In this document: piece by piece, positions 1 to 5,616 of the stretch
How positions within the stretch are numbered: the first letter of the stretch is position 1
Layout of the letters: every line of letters starts with the position of its first letter
Origin: Bacillota bacterium
GTDB lineage: Bacteria; Bacillota; Clostridia; Oscillospirales; Ruminococcaceae
Reading direction: 5' to 3'
Assembly (NCBI GenBank): GCA_023457175.1
Contig: JAEWMM010000078.1
Coordinates: forward strand, 1 to 7,780
DNA: 7,780 bases
Program-made: the position numbers and the translations under genes
The notes under the pieces: model-generated
Database searches by the model: none
Told to the model about the DNA's origin: nothing
Seen by the model: the letters and a program-made list of their open reading frames with translations, nothing else

Positions 1-1341
1 TGTGAACGGGCCCCGGGGGGGGGGCGCCGCCGGGGGGGGCGGGGGGGGGGGCGCTGCGTCGGGCGGCGCTGCGGATGCCGGTTGTAAAACCGGCTGCATC
101 GGCTCCGACGCTTTTACCGGCGCCGCCATCGGGGTCGCCGCAGGCTCAGGCCGTACAGCAACAGCGGGCGCGGGGGCTGCGGACGCCGAAAAGCTTGTGC
201 TGCGCAGCGCTGACTCGATCGCTTCAATGCGCTTAAGTAACGCTTGATGGCCGGTACGGGCCACCGGCTCGCACAGCGTCACGAGCGAGAGCTCCAGCTC
301 GGCATGCTTCATCGGGCTTTTGGCGATGCGCGCCGCCGTCTCTTGCAGCACAGACAGGCTGTGCAACAGATCGGTCAGCGTTATTTTCTGCACCTGCGCG
401 CGCAAATTCGGCACCTCAGAGGGCAGGCAGTCTAGCAGCGCTTCGGGCTTTTCAAGCGTCTTGACCAGCATCAGGTTGCGGTAATGGCCGCAGAGCTGTT
501 CGCAAAGCCGCTGCGGCTCCATGCTCTTTTGCCGCAGCTCGGCAAGCTTTGAAAGCATACCTGCGGTATCCCCTGAGAGTATGCTGTCGGTCAGCGCCAG
601 TAAATGCGCGCTGCCGGTCAGGCCCGCGGCCCTGACCACCGTTTCGAGCGTCACGTCGGCGGTATCGGCGGCACAAACATCCAAAAGCGACAGCGCGTCG
701 CGCATGCCGCCGTCTGAAAGGCGGGCGATCAGCGCCGCGGCGTCCCCCGCCAGCGTCAGGCGCTCCCGCCGCGCGACCTCTAACAGCCGTTCGGCGATGA
801 CGGCGCTTTCAATTCGCTGAAAATCGAATCGCTGGCAGCGCGAAATGATGGTCGGCAGCACCTTATGGATCTCGGTCGTCGCCAGAACAAAGATCACGTG
901 TTCGGGCGGCTCCTCCAAAATTTTAAGCAGCGCATTAAAGGCGCTGGTTGAAAGCATGTGCACCTCGTCGATGATATAAACGCGGTATTGTGCGATTGCG
1001 GGGGTAAATACCGCCTCGTCGCGCAGGTCGCGGATATTGTCGACGCCGTTGTTCGAAGCCGCGTCAATCTCGACAACATCCAGAAGCGAACCGTCGTCGA
1101 CGCCGCGGCAGATATCGCATTCGCCGCAGGGGCTGCCGTCCCTGAGCGCGAGGCAGTTGACCGCCTTGGCCACCAGCTTGGCGCAGGTGGTCTTGCCGGT
1201 TCCGCGCGAGCCGACAAAAAGATAGGCATGCGACGGCGTCCCCTGCCGCATTTCGTTCTTTAGCACGGTGGTGATATGCGCCTGCCCGACCACCTCGTCG
1301 AAGTGGCGCGGACGGTATAACCGATAAAGCGCCTGCCGCAT
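1..1341 (-). CDS. dnaX: DNA polymerase III subunits gamma/tau (clamp loader ATPase), 3' end outside window
   Basis: DnaX is the ATPase motor of the clamp loader that places the sliding clamp on primed DNA and couples it to the replicative polymerase. Translation from ATG 1341-1339 stays open for 447 codons to the window edge. Visible motifs: the N-terminal ALYRLYRPRHFDEVVGQ block, Walker A GSRGTGKTT (residues 44-52), zinc cysteines C63, C72, C75 and C78, Walker B DEVH (125-128), sensor 1 ATTE (154-157), the SRC arginine-finger motif (167-169), and sensor 2 GGMRDALSLLD (R214). The AAA+ and collar regions look intact. From about residue 385 the chain becomes an Ala/Pro-rich linker with seven prolines at 431-437, as is usual before the tau-specific C-terminal domains, which are not in the window. 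A GAGGTGA ribosome binding site nine bases upstream supports this start. The SRP RNA gene lies directly upstream. Whether a shorter gamma form is made cannot be seen here. Confidence 0.97.
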   Translation of the reverse strand, partial: MRQALYRLYRPRHFDEVVGQAHITTVLKNEMRQGTPSHAYLFVGSRGTGKTTCAKLVAKAVNCLALRDGSPCGECDICRGVDDGSLLDVVEIDAASNNGVDNIRDLRDEAVFTPAIAQYRVYIIDEVHMLSTSAFNALLKILEEPPEHVIFVLATTEIHKVLPTIISRCQRFDFQRIESAVIAERLLEVARRERLTLAGDAAALIARLSDGGMRDALSLLDVCAADTADVTLETVVRAAGLTGSAHLLALTDSILSGDTAGMLSKLAELRQKSMEPQRLCEQLCGHYRNLMLVKTLEKPEALLDCLPSEVPNLRAQVQKITLTDLLHSLSVLQETAARIAKSPMKHAELELSLVTLCEPVARTGHQALLKRIEAIESALRSTSFSASAAPAPAVAVRPEPAATPMAAPVKASEPMQPVLQPASAAPPDAAPPPPPPPAAPPPRGPFT

Positions 1342-1350
1342 CCTTTTAAG

Positions 1351-1357
1351 TCACCTC
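1351..1357 (-). promoter_or_regulatory. Ribosome binding site of dnaX
   Basis: The minus strand reads GAGGTGA, a strong match to the Shine-Dalgarno consensus, nine bases before the ATG at 1341. It fixes the start that gives the conserved DnaX N-terminus. Confidence 0.8.
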
Positions 1358-1377
1358 GCAAACCAGATTAAAAACAG

Positions 1378-1407
1378 ATTAAACACAGCGCGCCTCCGGT
1401 GTCGCAA
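1378..1407 (-). promoter_or_regulatory. Candidate sigma-A promoter for dnaX
   Basis: On the minus strand TTGCGA (1407-1402, 4 of 6 to TTGACA) is followed after 18 bases by TTTAAT (1383-1378, 5 of 6 to TATAAT). Transcription would begin near 1371, giving a leader of about 30 bases with the ribosome binding site in the middle. The TTTAATCTG that contains the -10 is repeated once, 11 bases downstream (one helical turn), so the exact -10 is uncertain. dnaX could also be reached by read-through from the SRP RNA promoter. Confidence 0.4.
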
Positions 1408-1499
1408 CGCGCACAAGCAGCCGGCGCACGGCACTTTGTATGGCGCGCTCGTCCGCCGTTTTGGCGGCAGACGCCATGCCATCTGCATGTCAAAACAAT

Positions 1500-1516
1500 A
1501 AAAAAACAGCCAAAAC
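1500..1516 (-). terminator. 3' end of SRP RNA acting as intrinsic terminator
   Basis: The 3' strand of the outermost SRP RNA helix (1516-1507, pairing with 1669-1660) is followed at once by seven T on the minus strand (1506-1500). The RNA's closing helix plus U tract thus looks like a rho-independent terminator and defines the mature 3' end. The helix has several G-U pairs, so some read-through into dnaX is possible. Confidence 0.5.
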
Positions 1517-1731
1517 CGCCTGTGGGCTCTCATGCGGGGATGCAGATTACCTGCGGCACACAAGGCGCTCCGCTTAATGCTGCTCGGTTCCCCGCCTGAC
1601 ATGGTTCACGGAACCTCGTCGCACAGGATCCACATACCCGCATGACAGGCCACACGCCCGTCCTGACTGCGTCGGCCGCATTTTTGCCATAACAGCGCTT
1701 GCCGCTGTTGTGCCCCAAAAATAACTGCCGC
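1500..1731 (-). ncRNA. ffs: Signal recognition particle RNA (4.5S/scRNA-type)
   Basis: SRP RNA binds Ffh and directs ribosomes making membrane or secreted proteins to the translocon. The diagnostic helix-8 core lies at 1600-1579: GTCAGG, stem CGG, tetraloop GGAA, stem CCG, then AGCAGC. The flanking GTGAACCAT and ATTAAG also match the Bacillota type. The apical stem is CGG/CCG where I recall UCC/GGA as usual, a paired change that keeps the helix. The rest folds into the expected long rod: CATGCGGG (1644-1637) pairs with 1538-1531, and AGTCAGGAC (1668-1660) with 1516-1508, the latter with several G-U pairs. The 3' strand runs straight into seven U at 1506-1500. The 5' end is set from the promoter at 1737-1765. 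Bases 1731-1671 sit where the Alu domain would be but form one long hairpin, so the 5' boundary and type (small or large) are uncertain. Helix 8 itself is secure. Confidence 0.88.
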
Positions 1732-1736
1732 ATGTT

Positions 1737-1765
1737 ATTATAGCATATCACGCCAAAAAGCACAA
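1737..1765 (-). promoter_or_regulatory. Extended -10 promoter of the SRP RNA
   Basis: The minus strand has a perfect TATAAT (1742-1737) preceded by TGC, giving an extended -10 (TGnTATAAT). A TTGTGC element (1765-1760, three of six to TTGACA) lies 17 bases upstream. The DNA beyond about 1773 is rich in A and T runs, like an UP element of a stable-RNA promoter. Transcription should begin near 1730. Confidence 0.7.
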
Positions 1766-2090
1766 CAGTCAACGGTTAAAAAGCTTAAAAGCAAATTAAA
1801 AATAATATGTAAACGGCAAACCGGTTAAACTGTTTTAACGCCATGTACTCTTTTCCATTACAGGCGCGCTTAAGACACTTATCCGCTTATTTTTTTCGCC
1901 CAAAATTATGGAAGAATATTTTAAGCCTCAGCGCTATAAGAGACATTTTTTCGCTTCCCCGGTCAAAAACCAGCACAATACAGCCGGAGTGCATCGAATT
2001 AAAACGGCTTTGTGTTTATCGGATATCCGCGTTAAAGCGGCAGGACGCTTTGCACAATAGAGGACAAAACCCACACGGCACAGCAGGCGT
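1743..2090. other. AT-rich intergenic region with no supported gene
   Basis: This stretch lies between the stop of the hydrolase gene and the SRP RNA promoter. Base composition is clearly more AT-rich than the flanking genes. I found no reading frame with a ribosome binding site or recognisable protein, and no tRNA-like T-loop. Small dyads are present: GTTAAA-ctgt-TTTAAC at 1824-1839, AACCGGTT near 1820, and the 10-base palindrome CGGATATCCG at 2020-2029. None is followed by a T tract suited to ending the hydrolase transcript. The part beside 1743-1800 probably serves as the upstream element of the SRP RNA promoter. Confidence 0.55.
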
Positions 2091-2906
2091 CTAAAGCCGA
2101 ATGATATCCAGGTCGTTTGGCACAAATATATTTCCGCTGAAATAGTCTTTGGCCTCGGCCGTGTAGGCGGCGGCGCGGGTGTTAAGCGTTTTATCTTCAG
2201 TATGCCACAACACCAAATTTTTAACGCCCAGCCGCGCGGCCAGCTGGGCGGCGTCTCTGGCGGTGCTGTGATTTTTTTCGTAGGGCTTAAACCGGTCGCG
2301 ATCTTCATAAAGGCAAAACGCCTCGCACAGCAGCCAATCCGCGTTGGCGGCCAGACTTTCGCACTGGGGATCGCACGGCTCGTCGCCAAGGCATACAAGA
2401 CTGCGCCCCTGCGGTAAGGCCACCTGCATGCCAAATTGCTTTGCCTTGGTCGAACGAATATCGAAAAAGCGCACATCGCGCCCCAAAATCTGTGCGGTAT
2501 CACCATCTTTAAGCGTGACAAACCGAATTCGGTCGTCGAAAAGTTTTGTGAATTTTTTTTGTATTGTCAAAGCGCATATGGTACGGATCGCCTGCGCGGC
2601 CACGTCGTGACAATAGATGTTCAGCATGCCCTCGTAGCGATTGGCGAGCATCTGCGTCCCGATGCTGCGCACCAGCCACGGCATACCCAAGATATGGTCG
2701 GTGTGGGCATGGGTGATAAAAATATCATGAATATCGCAGGCGGAAATGCCGGCGTCTGCCAATGCGCGCAGAATGCCGTTGCCGCCGCCGCTGTCCACCA
2801 AAAAATAGCCTTGCCCGAACCGCAGCGCAAAGCAGGTGTTAAAGCAGCGCGTCACCATCGCGTTTCCGGTTCCGAGGACAATCAGCGACTGGAGCTCTTG
2901 CGTCAT
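2091..2906 (-). CDS. MBL-fold metallo-hydrolase, RNase Z-like
   Basis: This 271-residue protein has the metallo-beta-lactamase fold of the RNase Z/ElaC branch, cytoplasmic enzymes that hydrolyse phosphodiester or related bonds with two metal ions. Visible: a first strand with LGTGNA (11-16), the turn LVDSGGG (36-42), the metal motif THAHTDHILG (H66, H68, D70, H71), the bridging Asp in LGDE (D175), CEAF (194-197), the NHST motif (212-215) common to RNase Z relatives, and a final His in LVLWHTE (H235). At 271 residues it is shorter than true RNase Z (about 300-320), and I see no exosite arm, so tRNA 3' processing is not assured. The segment FFDIRSTKAKQFG (147-159) has Arg where I expect a metal-binding His. 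The start ATG follows GAAAGGA (2921-2915) by eight bases. It is transcribed divergently from the small gene at 3028, and nothing nearby suggests a substrate. Confidence 0.85.
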   Translation of the reverse strand: MTQELQSLIVLGTGNAMVTRCFNTCFALRFGQGYFLVDSGGGNGILRALADAGISACDIHDIFITHAHTDHILGMPWLVRSIGTQMLANRYEGMLNIYCHDVAAQAIRTICALTIQKKFTKLFDDRIRFVTLKDGDTAQILGRDVRFFDIRSTKAKQFGMQVALPQGRSLVCLGDEPCDPQCESLAANADWLLCEAFCLYEDRDRFKPYEKNHSTARDAAQLAARLGVKNLVLWHTEDKTLNTRAAAYTAEAKDYFSGNIFVPNDLDIIRL

Positions 2907-3027
2907 ATTGTGTGTCCTTTCTTGTTGTTTTTTTGAAAAATTCGCAGTATTTTAGCTGTTCAGGTGCCATATAAACCTTCGTTTATTCATTCTTATCGCC
3001 GGAAATACTGTTGCCGAGGTGATAAAA

Positions 3028-3213
3028 ATGAATCAGCAAAGCAATCCGATGTCTGAATTGCCGATGGGTTTTGCGATGGCGCTTGCAATGCAGCCTACCG
3101 CAATGCAGCATTACGCAACGCTCCCCGACGGACAGAAAAGCGAAATTCTTACCCGCGCTAAAGCTGTCCAGTCCAAGTCCGAGATGCAGTCGCTGGTCAA
3201 CAGCCTGAACTAG
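3028..3213 (+). CDS. Small conserved clostridial protein of unknown function (61 aa)
   Basis: The only plus-strand gene supported in the window. ATG at 3028 is preceded by GAGGTGAT (3016-3023) four bases upstream, a near-ideal ribosome binding site; a GTG three codons earlier lies inside that site and is not the start. The protein begins MNQQSNPMSELPMGFAMALA and ends SKSEMQSLVNSLN. It resembles a family of small uncharacterised proteins I recall from Clostridia, with an LPxGFxMALAxxxxAM opening, a central LxxxQKxxIL helix and a SKxEMxxLVxxL ending. That recognition is from memory, not a search. There is no signal peptide or clear membrane span; it looks like two or three soluble helices, with seven methionines. 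It diverges from the hydrolase gene, sharing the 121-base gap 2907-3027 (no convincing promoter seen), and its last 17 bases overlap the 3' end of the transporter gene on the other strand. Function unknown. Confidence 0.8.
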   Translation: MNQQSNPMSELPMGFAMALAMQPTAMQHYATLPDGQKSEILTRAKAVQSKSEMQSLVNSLN

Positions 3214-4102
3214 CATCTTTTTTGGGCGACGCTTTGGTCTTTTGTTTAGCGTCTGAGACCGACCACAGTGTGATCGCGCCCAAAACGACAATAAATCCGG
3301 CAATGGTAGCCGGGCCCGGAATTTCCTGTACCAGCACCGCCGCCCACACCGGGCTGAACAGCGGGTTGACACTGGAGATCAGCGTGCAGGTTAAAGGCGG
3401 CGCAGAGCGCGTGGCAAAGCCAAACAGCGCATATGCGACCGCCTGCTGCACCACGCCAAGCAGCAGAATGCTTGCGACATTTTGCGTTGTAAATGCGATG
3501 TCGGAAAAGAACAAAAACGGCGCCATGAGCACCGCCGTATAGATATGACCCAGCGTGATGATGCTCAGCGACTCCTCATAGCTGCCGCCTTGCGCCGACA
3601 TTACGTACATAATCGCGGTTGTGACGCCGACGGTCAGCCCCATCAGGTTGCCGGTCATGCTTGAGGGGCCGGTGCGGTCAAGCGTCAGCAGCGCAACGCC
3701 CGCCACGGTGGCGACCGACACACATATATCCTTGCCCCGAGCCTGTTTTCGAAAAAACAGATTCGAAATAATCAGCACAAACACCGGGCTGGTGTTTTGC
3801 AGCGCCACCATGGCGGCGGTGGAGGTCAGCTTGTTGCCAAGGACAAAAAAGATATATTTAATGCACACCGCTATGGCGGATGTCAGCGTCAGGCGGTTTA
3901 AGACCAGCCCTTTGCCCAGCAGCCGCAGATAAAGATATAGCGCGGCGGCAGCCACCACGCTGCGCAGGCAGGTGATCACCATACCGTTCCATTCGATAAG
4001 CTTGATCAGCGCGCCCGAGGAGCTCCACAAAAAAGCGCACATCGCCATATAGAGGGCCGCGCTGCGCGGTGAAAGCTTGCCGTCAACCGAAAAACGCTTC
4101 AT
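3197..4102 (-). CDS. EamA/DMT-family membrane transporter
   Basis: A 301-residue integral membrane protein of the drug/metabolite transporter superfamily. It has the EamA layout: two related halves of five hydrophobic segments each (about residues 14-139 and 151-282), making ten membrane helices. The first half begins with AALYMAMCAFLWSSSGALIK, including the typical F-W-S-S-G stretch. The second half ends with NPLFSPVWAAVLVQEIPG (246-263), the usual P-x-x-x-x-x-x-A...E signature with E260. Such proteins export or exchange metabolites or amino acids; the substrate cannot be read from sequence. A short Lys-rich tail (286-301) is likely cytoplasmic. I chose ATG 4102-4100 because AAGGGG (4114-4109) precedes it by six bases; an in-frame ATG at 4147 would add 15 residues but lies inside the 70-base inverted repeat. 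The gene is convergent with, and overlaps by 17 bases, the small gene at 3028-3213. Confidence 0.9.
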   Translation of the reverse strand: MKRFSVDGKLSPRSAALYMAMCAFLWSSSGALIKLIEWNGMVITCLRSVVAAAALYLYLRLLGKGLVLNRLTLTSAIAVCIKYIFFVLGNKLTSTAAMVALQNTSPVFVLIISNLFFRKQARGKDICVSVATVAGVALLTLDRTGPSSMTGNLMGLTVGVTTAIMYVMSAQGGSYEESLSIITLGHIYTAVLMAPFLFFSDIAFTTQNVASILLLGVVQQAVAYALFGFATRSAPPLTCTLISSVNPLFSPVWAAVLVQEIPGPATIAGFIVVLGAITLWSVSDAKQKTKASPKKDASSGC

Positions 4103-4133
4103 ATCCTGCCCCTTTTCAAAACTGTGATTGAAC

Positions 4134-4203
4134 AACAGCATAGCCATTGCAAACGCCTCAGGCCCTTCGGCATGCGACAGGCGTTTTCAATAGCTATGCT
4201 GTT
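4134..4203. repeat. 70-base near-perfect inverted repeat between ftsZ and the transporter gene
   Basis: Bases 4134-4158 (starting AACAGCATAGCC and ending AACGCCT) are the reverse complement of 4179-4203 at 23 of 25 positions; the two mismatches involve C4145 and C4150. The 20-base loop (4159-4178) contains GCATGC. As RNA from either strand it would make a long stable hairpin. It begins 21 bases after the ftsZ stop, so it could end or stabilise the ftsZ message, but no T tract follows the stem on either strand, so it is not a standard intrinsic terminator. A miniature palindromic repeat element is the other reading. Confidence 0.85.
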
Positions 4204-4224
4204 TGCGTATGCAATCTGTGGCGG

Positions 4225-5451
4225 TTATTTCTTGCCTCTGCCGAACATCCGCATGATGACCTCGTAGGGATCCTCCTCAGGCGGATCGTCCTCGGCAAAG
4301 ATATTGGGCTGCTGCACCTGCGGCTGAGCCATCTGGGCCATCTGGGGCTCGGGAGCAGGGGGAGGAACCGGTCGGGTTTGCTGCATAGCGACAGGCGCAG
4401 TCTGTGCAGCCGGCATTCTGACCGCGACATTGTCCTTGGGCTTATAACCGGCAATGTCCTTGATATAGTTGGAAACACCAAACTCGTCGGCCCGCTCAAA
4501 GCCGGTTGCGATGACGGTGACGAGAATTTCGTCGTCGAGATTTTCGTCATAAGCCACGCCCCAGATGAGGTTGACGTCGGGATGCGCGGCGTCGCTGATC
4601 AGCTCGGACGCGGTGTAGACCTCATCGAGCGCAATGTCGGGCGAAGCCACGATATTGGCGATAACGCCCATGGCGCCGTTGATGCTCGTCTCAAGCAGCG
4701 GGGAGTTGATGGCCATTTCGGCCGCAACGCGGGCCTTGTCCTTGCCGGACGCACGGCCCACGCCCATATGCGCGTTGCCCGCGCCCTTCATGACGCTCGT
4801 GACGTCGGCGAAGTCCAGATTGATGATACCGGTCGTACAGATCAGGTCCGATATGCTCTGAACGCCTTGACGCAATACCTCGTCCGCCGCCGCAAAGGCG
4901 TTGGCAAGGGTTATTTTTTCGGTTGAAATCTGCTGCAGCCGCTCGTTTGGGATGATGAGCAGCGCGTCGACATGCTCGCGCAGCGCGGTAATGCCCATCT
5001 CGGCATGCTCCATGCGGCGCTTGCCCTCAAACTTAAACGGCTTGGTCACAACGCCTACGGTCAGAATGTCCATATCGCGGGCAATCTCGGCAACAACGGG
5101 GGCAGCGCCGGTGCCGGTCCCGCCGCCCATACCGGCGGTGACAAATACCATATCGGCGCCCTTTAACAGCGCCGTAATCTCGTCGCGGCTTTCTTCGGCG
5201 GAACGCTGGCCCACGTCGGCCTGTCCGCCCGCGCCCTTGCCCTTGGTCAAACGTGCGCCGATGTTGAGCTTATAGGTTGCGTGCGAGGTCGCAAGTGCCT
5301 GATAGTCGGTGTTCATCGAGATGAATTCGACGCCCTTCATGCCCGAAAGCACCATTCTGTTGACAGCGTTGCCGCCACCGCCGCCCACGCCGACTACTTT
5401 TATAACAGTGCTCTGCTCATGCTCGGGCACCATTCCAAAATTCATCTGCAT
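4225..5451 (-). CDS. ftsZ: Cell division protein FtsZ
   Basis: FtsZ is the tubulin-like GTPase that polymerises into the Z ring at midcell and recruits the division machinery. The 408-residue product shows [17 protein letters not shown] (17-33), the tubulin signature [12 protein letters not shown] (107-118), the nucleotide-contact segment around NERLQQIS (169-176), and the T7 catalytic loop NLDFADV (211-217) with D213 and D216. The globular core ends near residue 335. A Pro/Gln/Met-rich linker follows (345-385), then an acidic stretch and the end [15 protein letters not shown]. The usual D-I-P-x-F-L tail peptide that binds FtsA and other partners is not recognisable, though a hydrophobic patch plus basic end remains. 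AGGAGG (5465-5460) lies eight bases before the ATG. The gene follows ftsQ across 165 bases with its own promoter-like sequence; there is no ftsA. The 70-base inverted repeat lies just downstream. Confidence 0.98.
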   Translation of the reverse strand: MQMNFGMVPEHEQSTVIKVVGVGGGGGNAVNRMVLSGMKGVEFISMNTDYQALATSHATYKLNIGARLTKGKGAGGQADVGQRSAEESRDEITALLKGADMVFVTAGMGGGTGTGAAPVVAEIARDMDILTVGVVTKPFKFEGKRRMEHAEMGITALREHVDALLIIPNERLQQISTEKITLANAFAAADEVLRQGVQSISDLICTTGIINLDFADVTSVMKGAGNAHMGVGRASGKDKARVAAEMAINSPLLETSINGAMGVIANIVASPDIALDEVYTASELISDAAHPDVNLIWGVAYDENLDDEILVTVIATGFERADEFGVSNYIKDIAGYKPKDNVAVRMPAAQTAPVAMQQTRPVPPPAPEPQMAQMAQPQVQQPNIFAEDDPPEEDPYEVIMRMFGRGKK

Positions 5452-5517
5452 TTATTAATCCTCCTCATATTTCGTCCTCGCAGGAGCTTATATAAAATCA
5501 CTCAAAAAGCGTTATTG

Positions 5518-5531
5518 ATATAAGCTTATAT
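5518..5531. repeat. 14-bp perfect palindrome upstream of ftsZ
   Basis: The sequence ATATAAGCTTATAT reads the same on both strands. It overlaps the downstream edge of the candidate ftsZ -10 element and the predicted start of transcription, a typical place for a repressor operator. Part of it (TATAAGCT on the minus strand) recurs 37 bases closer to ftsZ. No regulator can be named, and its AT-richness makes a chance origin possible. Confidence 0.45.
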
Positions 5532-5556
5532 TACCATGATGAAATAGCTAACACAA
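5528..5556 (-). promoter_or_regulatory. Candidate promoter for ftsZ
   Basis: On the minus strand TTGTGT (5556-5551) and TAATAT (5533-5528) are separated by exactly 17 bases; each matches four of six consensus positions. Initiation near 5521 would give a leader of about 70 bases to the ftsZ start. The surrounding gap is far more AT-rich than the genes on either side. ftsZ may be transcribed both from here and from upstream murA-ftsQ. Confidence 0.4.
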
Positions 5557-5593
5557 GGTAATTTTGTATAATTCGGCAAATTAATTTTGCCAT
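5531..5593 (-). CDS. Possible 20-codon leader ORF between ftsQ and ftsZ
   Basis: A short frame starts at ATG 5593-5591 and ends at TAA 5533-5531, encoding MAKLICRIIQNYLVLAISSW. It is backed by an excellent ribosome binding site, AGGTGAT (5604-5598), four bases upstream, nearly identical in sequence and spacing to that of the small plus-strand gene at 3028. The peptide is largely hydrophobic after a basic start, like tiny membrane peptides or leader peptides. An inverted repeat GGCAAA-attaa-TTTGCC overlaps its first codons (about 5590-5574). I do not recognise the peptide. It could be a translated leader that affects ftsZ, a real small protein, or a chance frame. Confidence 0.35.
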   Translation of the reverse strand: MAKLICRIIQNYLVLAISSW

Positions 5594-5616
5594 TTTTATC
5601 ACCTGTAATAACCATT

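Noticed and set aside
1488..1493. Perfect TTGACA on the minus strand just after the SRP RNA U tract, as a dnaX -35.
   Set aside because: No -10-like hexamer lies 16-19 bases downstream.
1351..1772. Minus-strand frames at 1351-1602 and 1530-1772 and a plus-strand frame at 1399-1599.
   Set aside because: They overlap the SRP RNA gene and the dnaX leader, have no recognisable protein, and have composition expected from structured RNA sequence.
1767..1772. TTGACT as the -35 of the SRP RNA promoter.
   Set aside because: It is 24 bases from the TATAAT, too far; TTGTGC at 17 bases with an extended -10 is the better fit.
1843..2094. 83-codon plus-strand frame in the AT-rich gap.
   Set aside because: No ribosome binding site before the ATG, no recognisable motif, and its end runs into the hydrolase stop region; most likely a chance frame.
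1934..2521. 195-codon minus-strand frame.
   Set aside because: It lies in a shifted frame within the hydrolase gene, whose own frame carries all the MBL motifs.
3229..3254. GACGCT...AGCGTC inverted repeat as a terminator for the small plus-strand gene.
   Set aside because: Six-base stem with a 14-base loop and no following T tract; it lies within the transporter coding sequence.
4103..4147. Longer transporter start at ATG 4147, adding 15 residues.
   Set aside because: The start at 4102 has a better-placed ribosome binding site and already includes the whole first membrane segment; the extension lies in the inverted repeat. It is not fully excluded.
4147..4926. 259-codon plus-strand frame antisense to ftsZ.
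   Set aside because: It is the long shadow frame of a GC-rich gene; the opposite strand encodes an intact FtsZ, and the translation has no family features.
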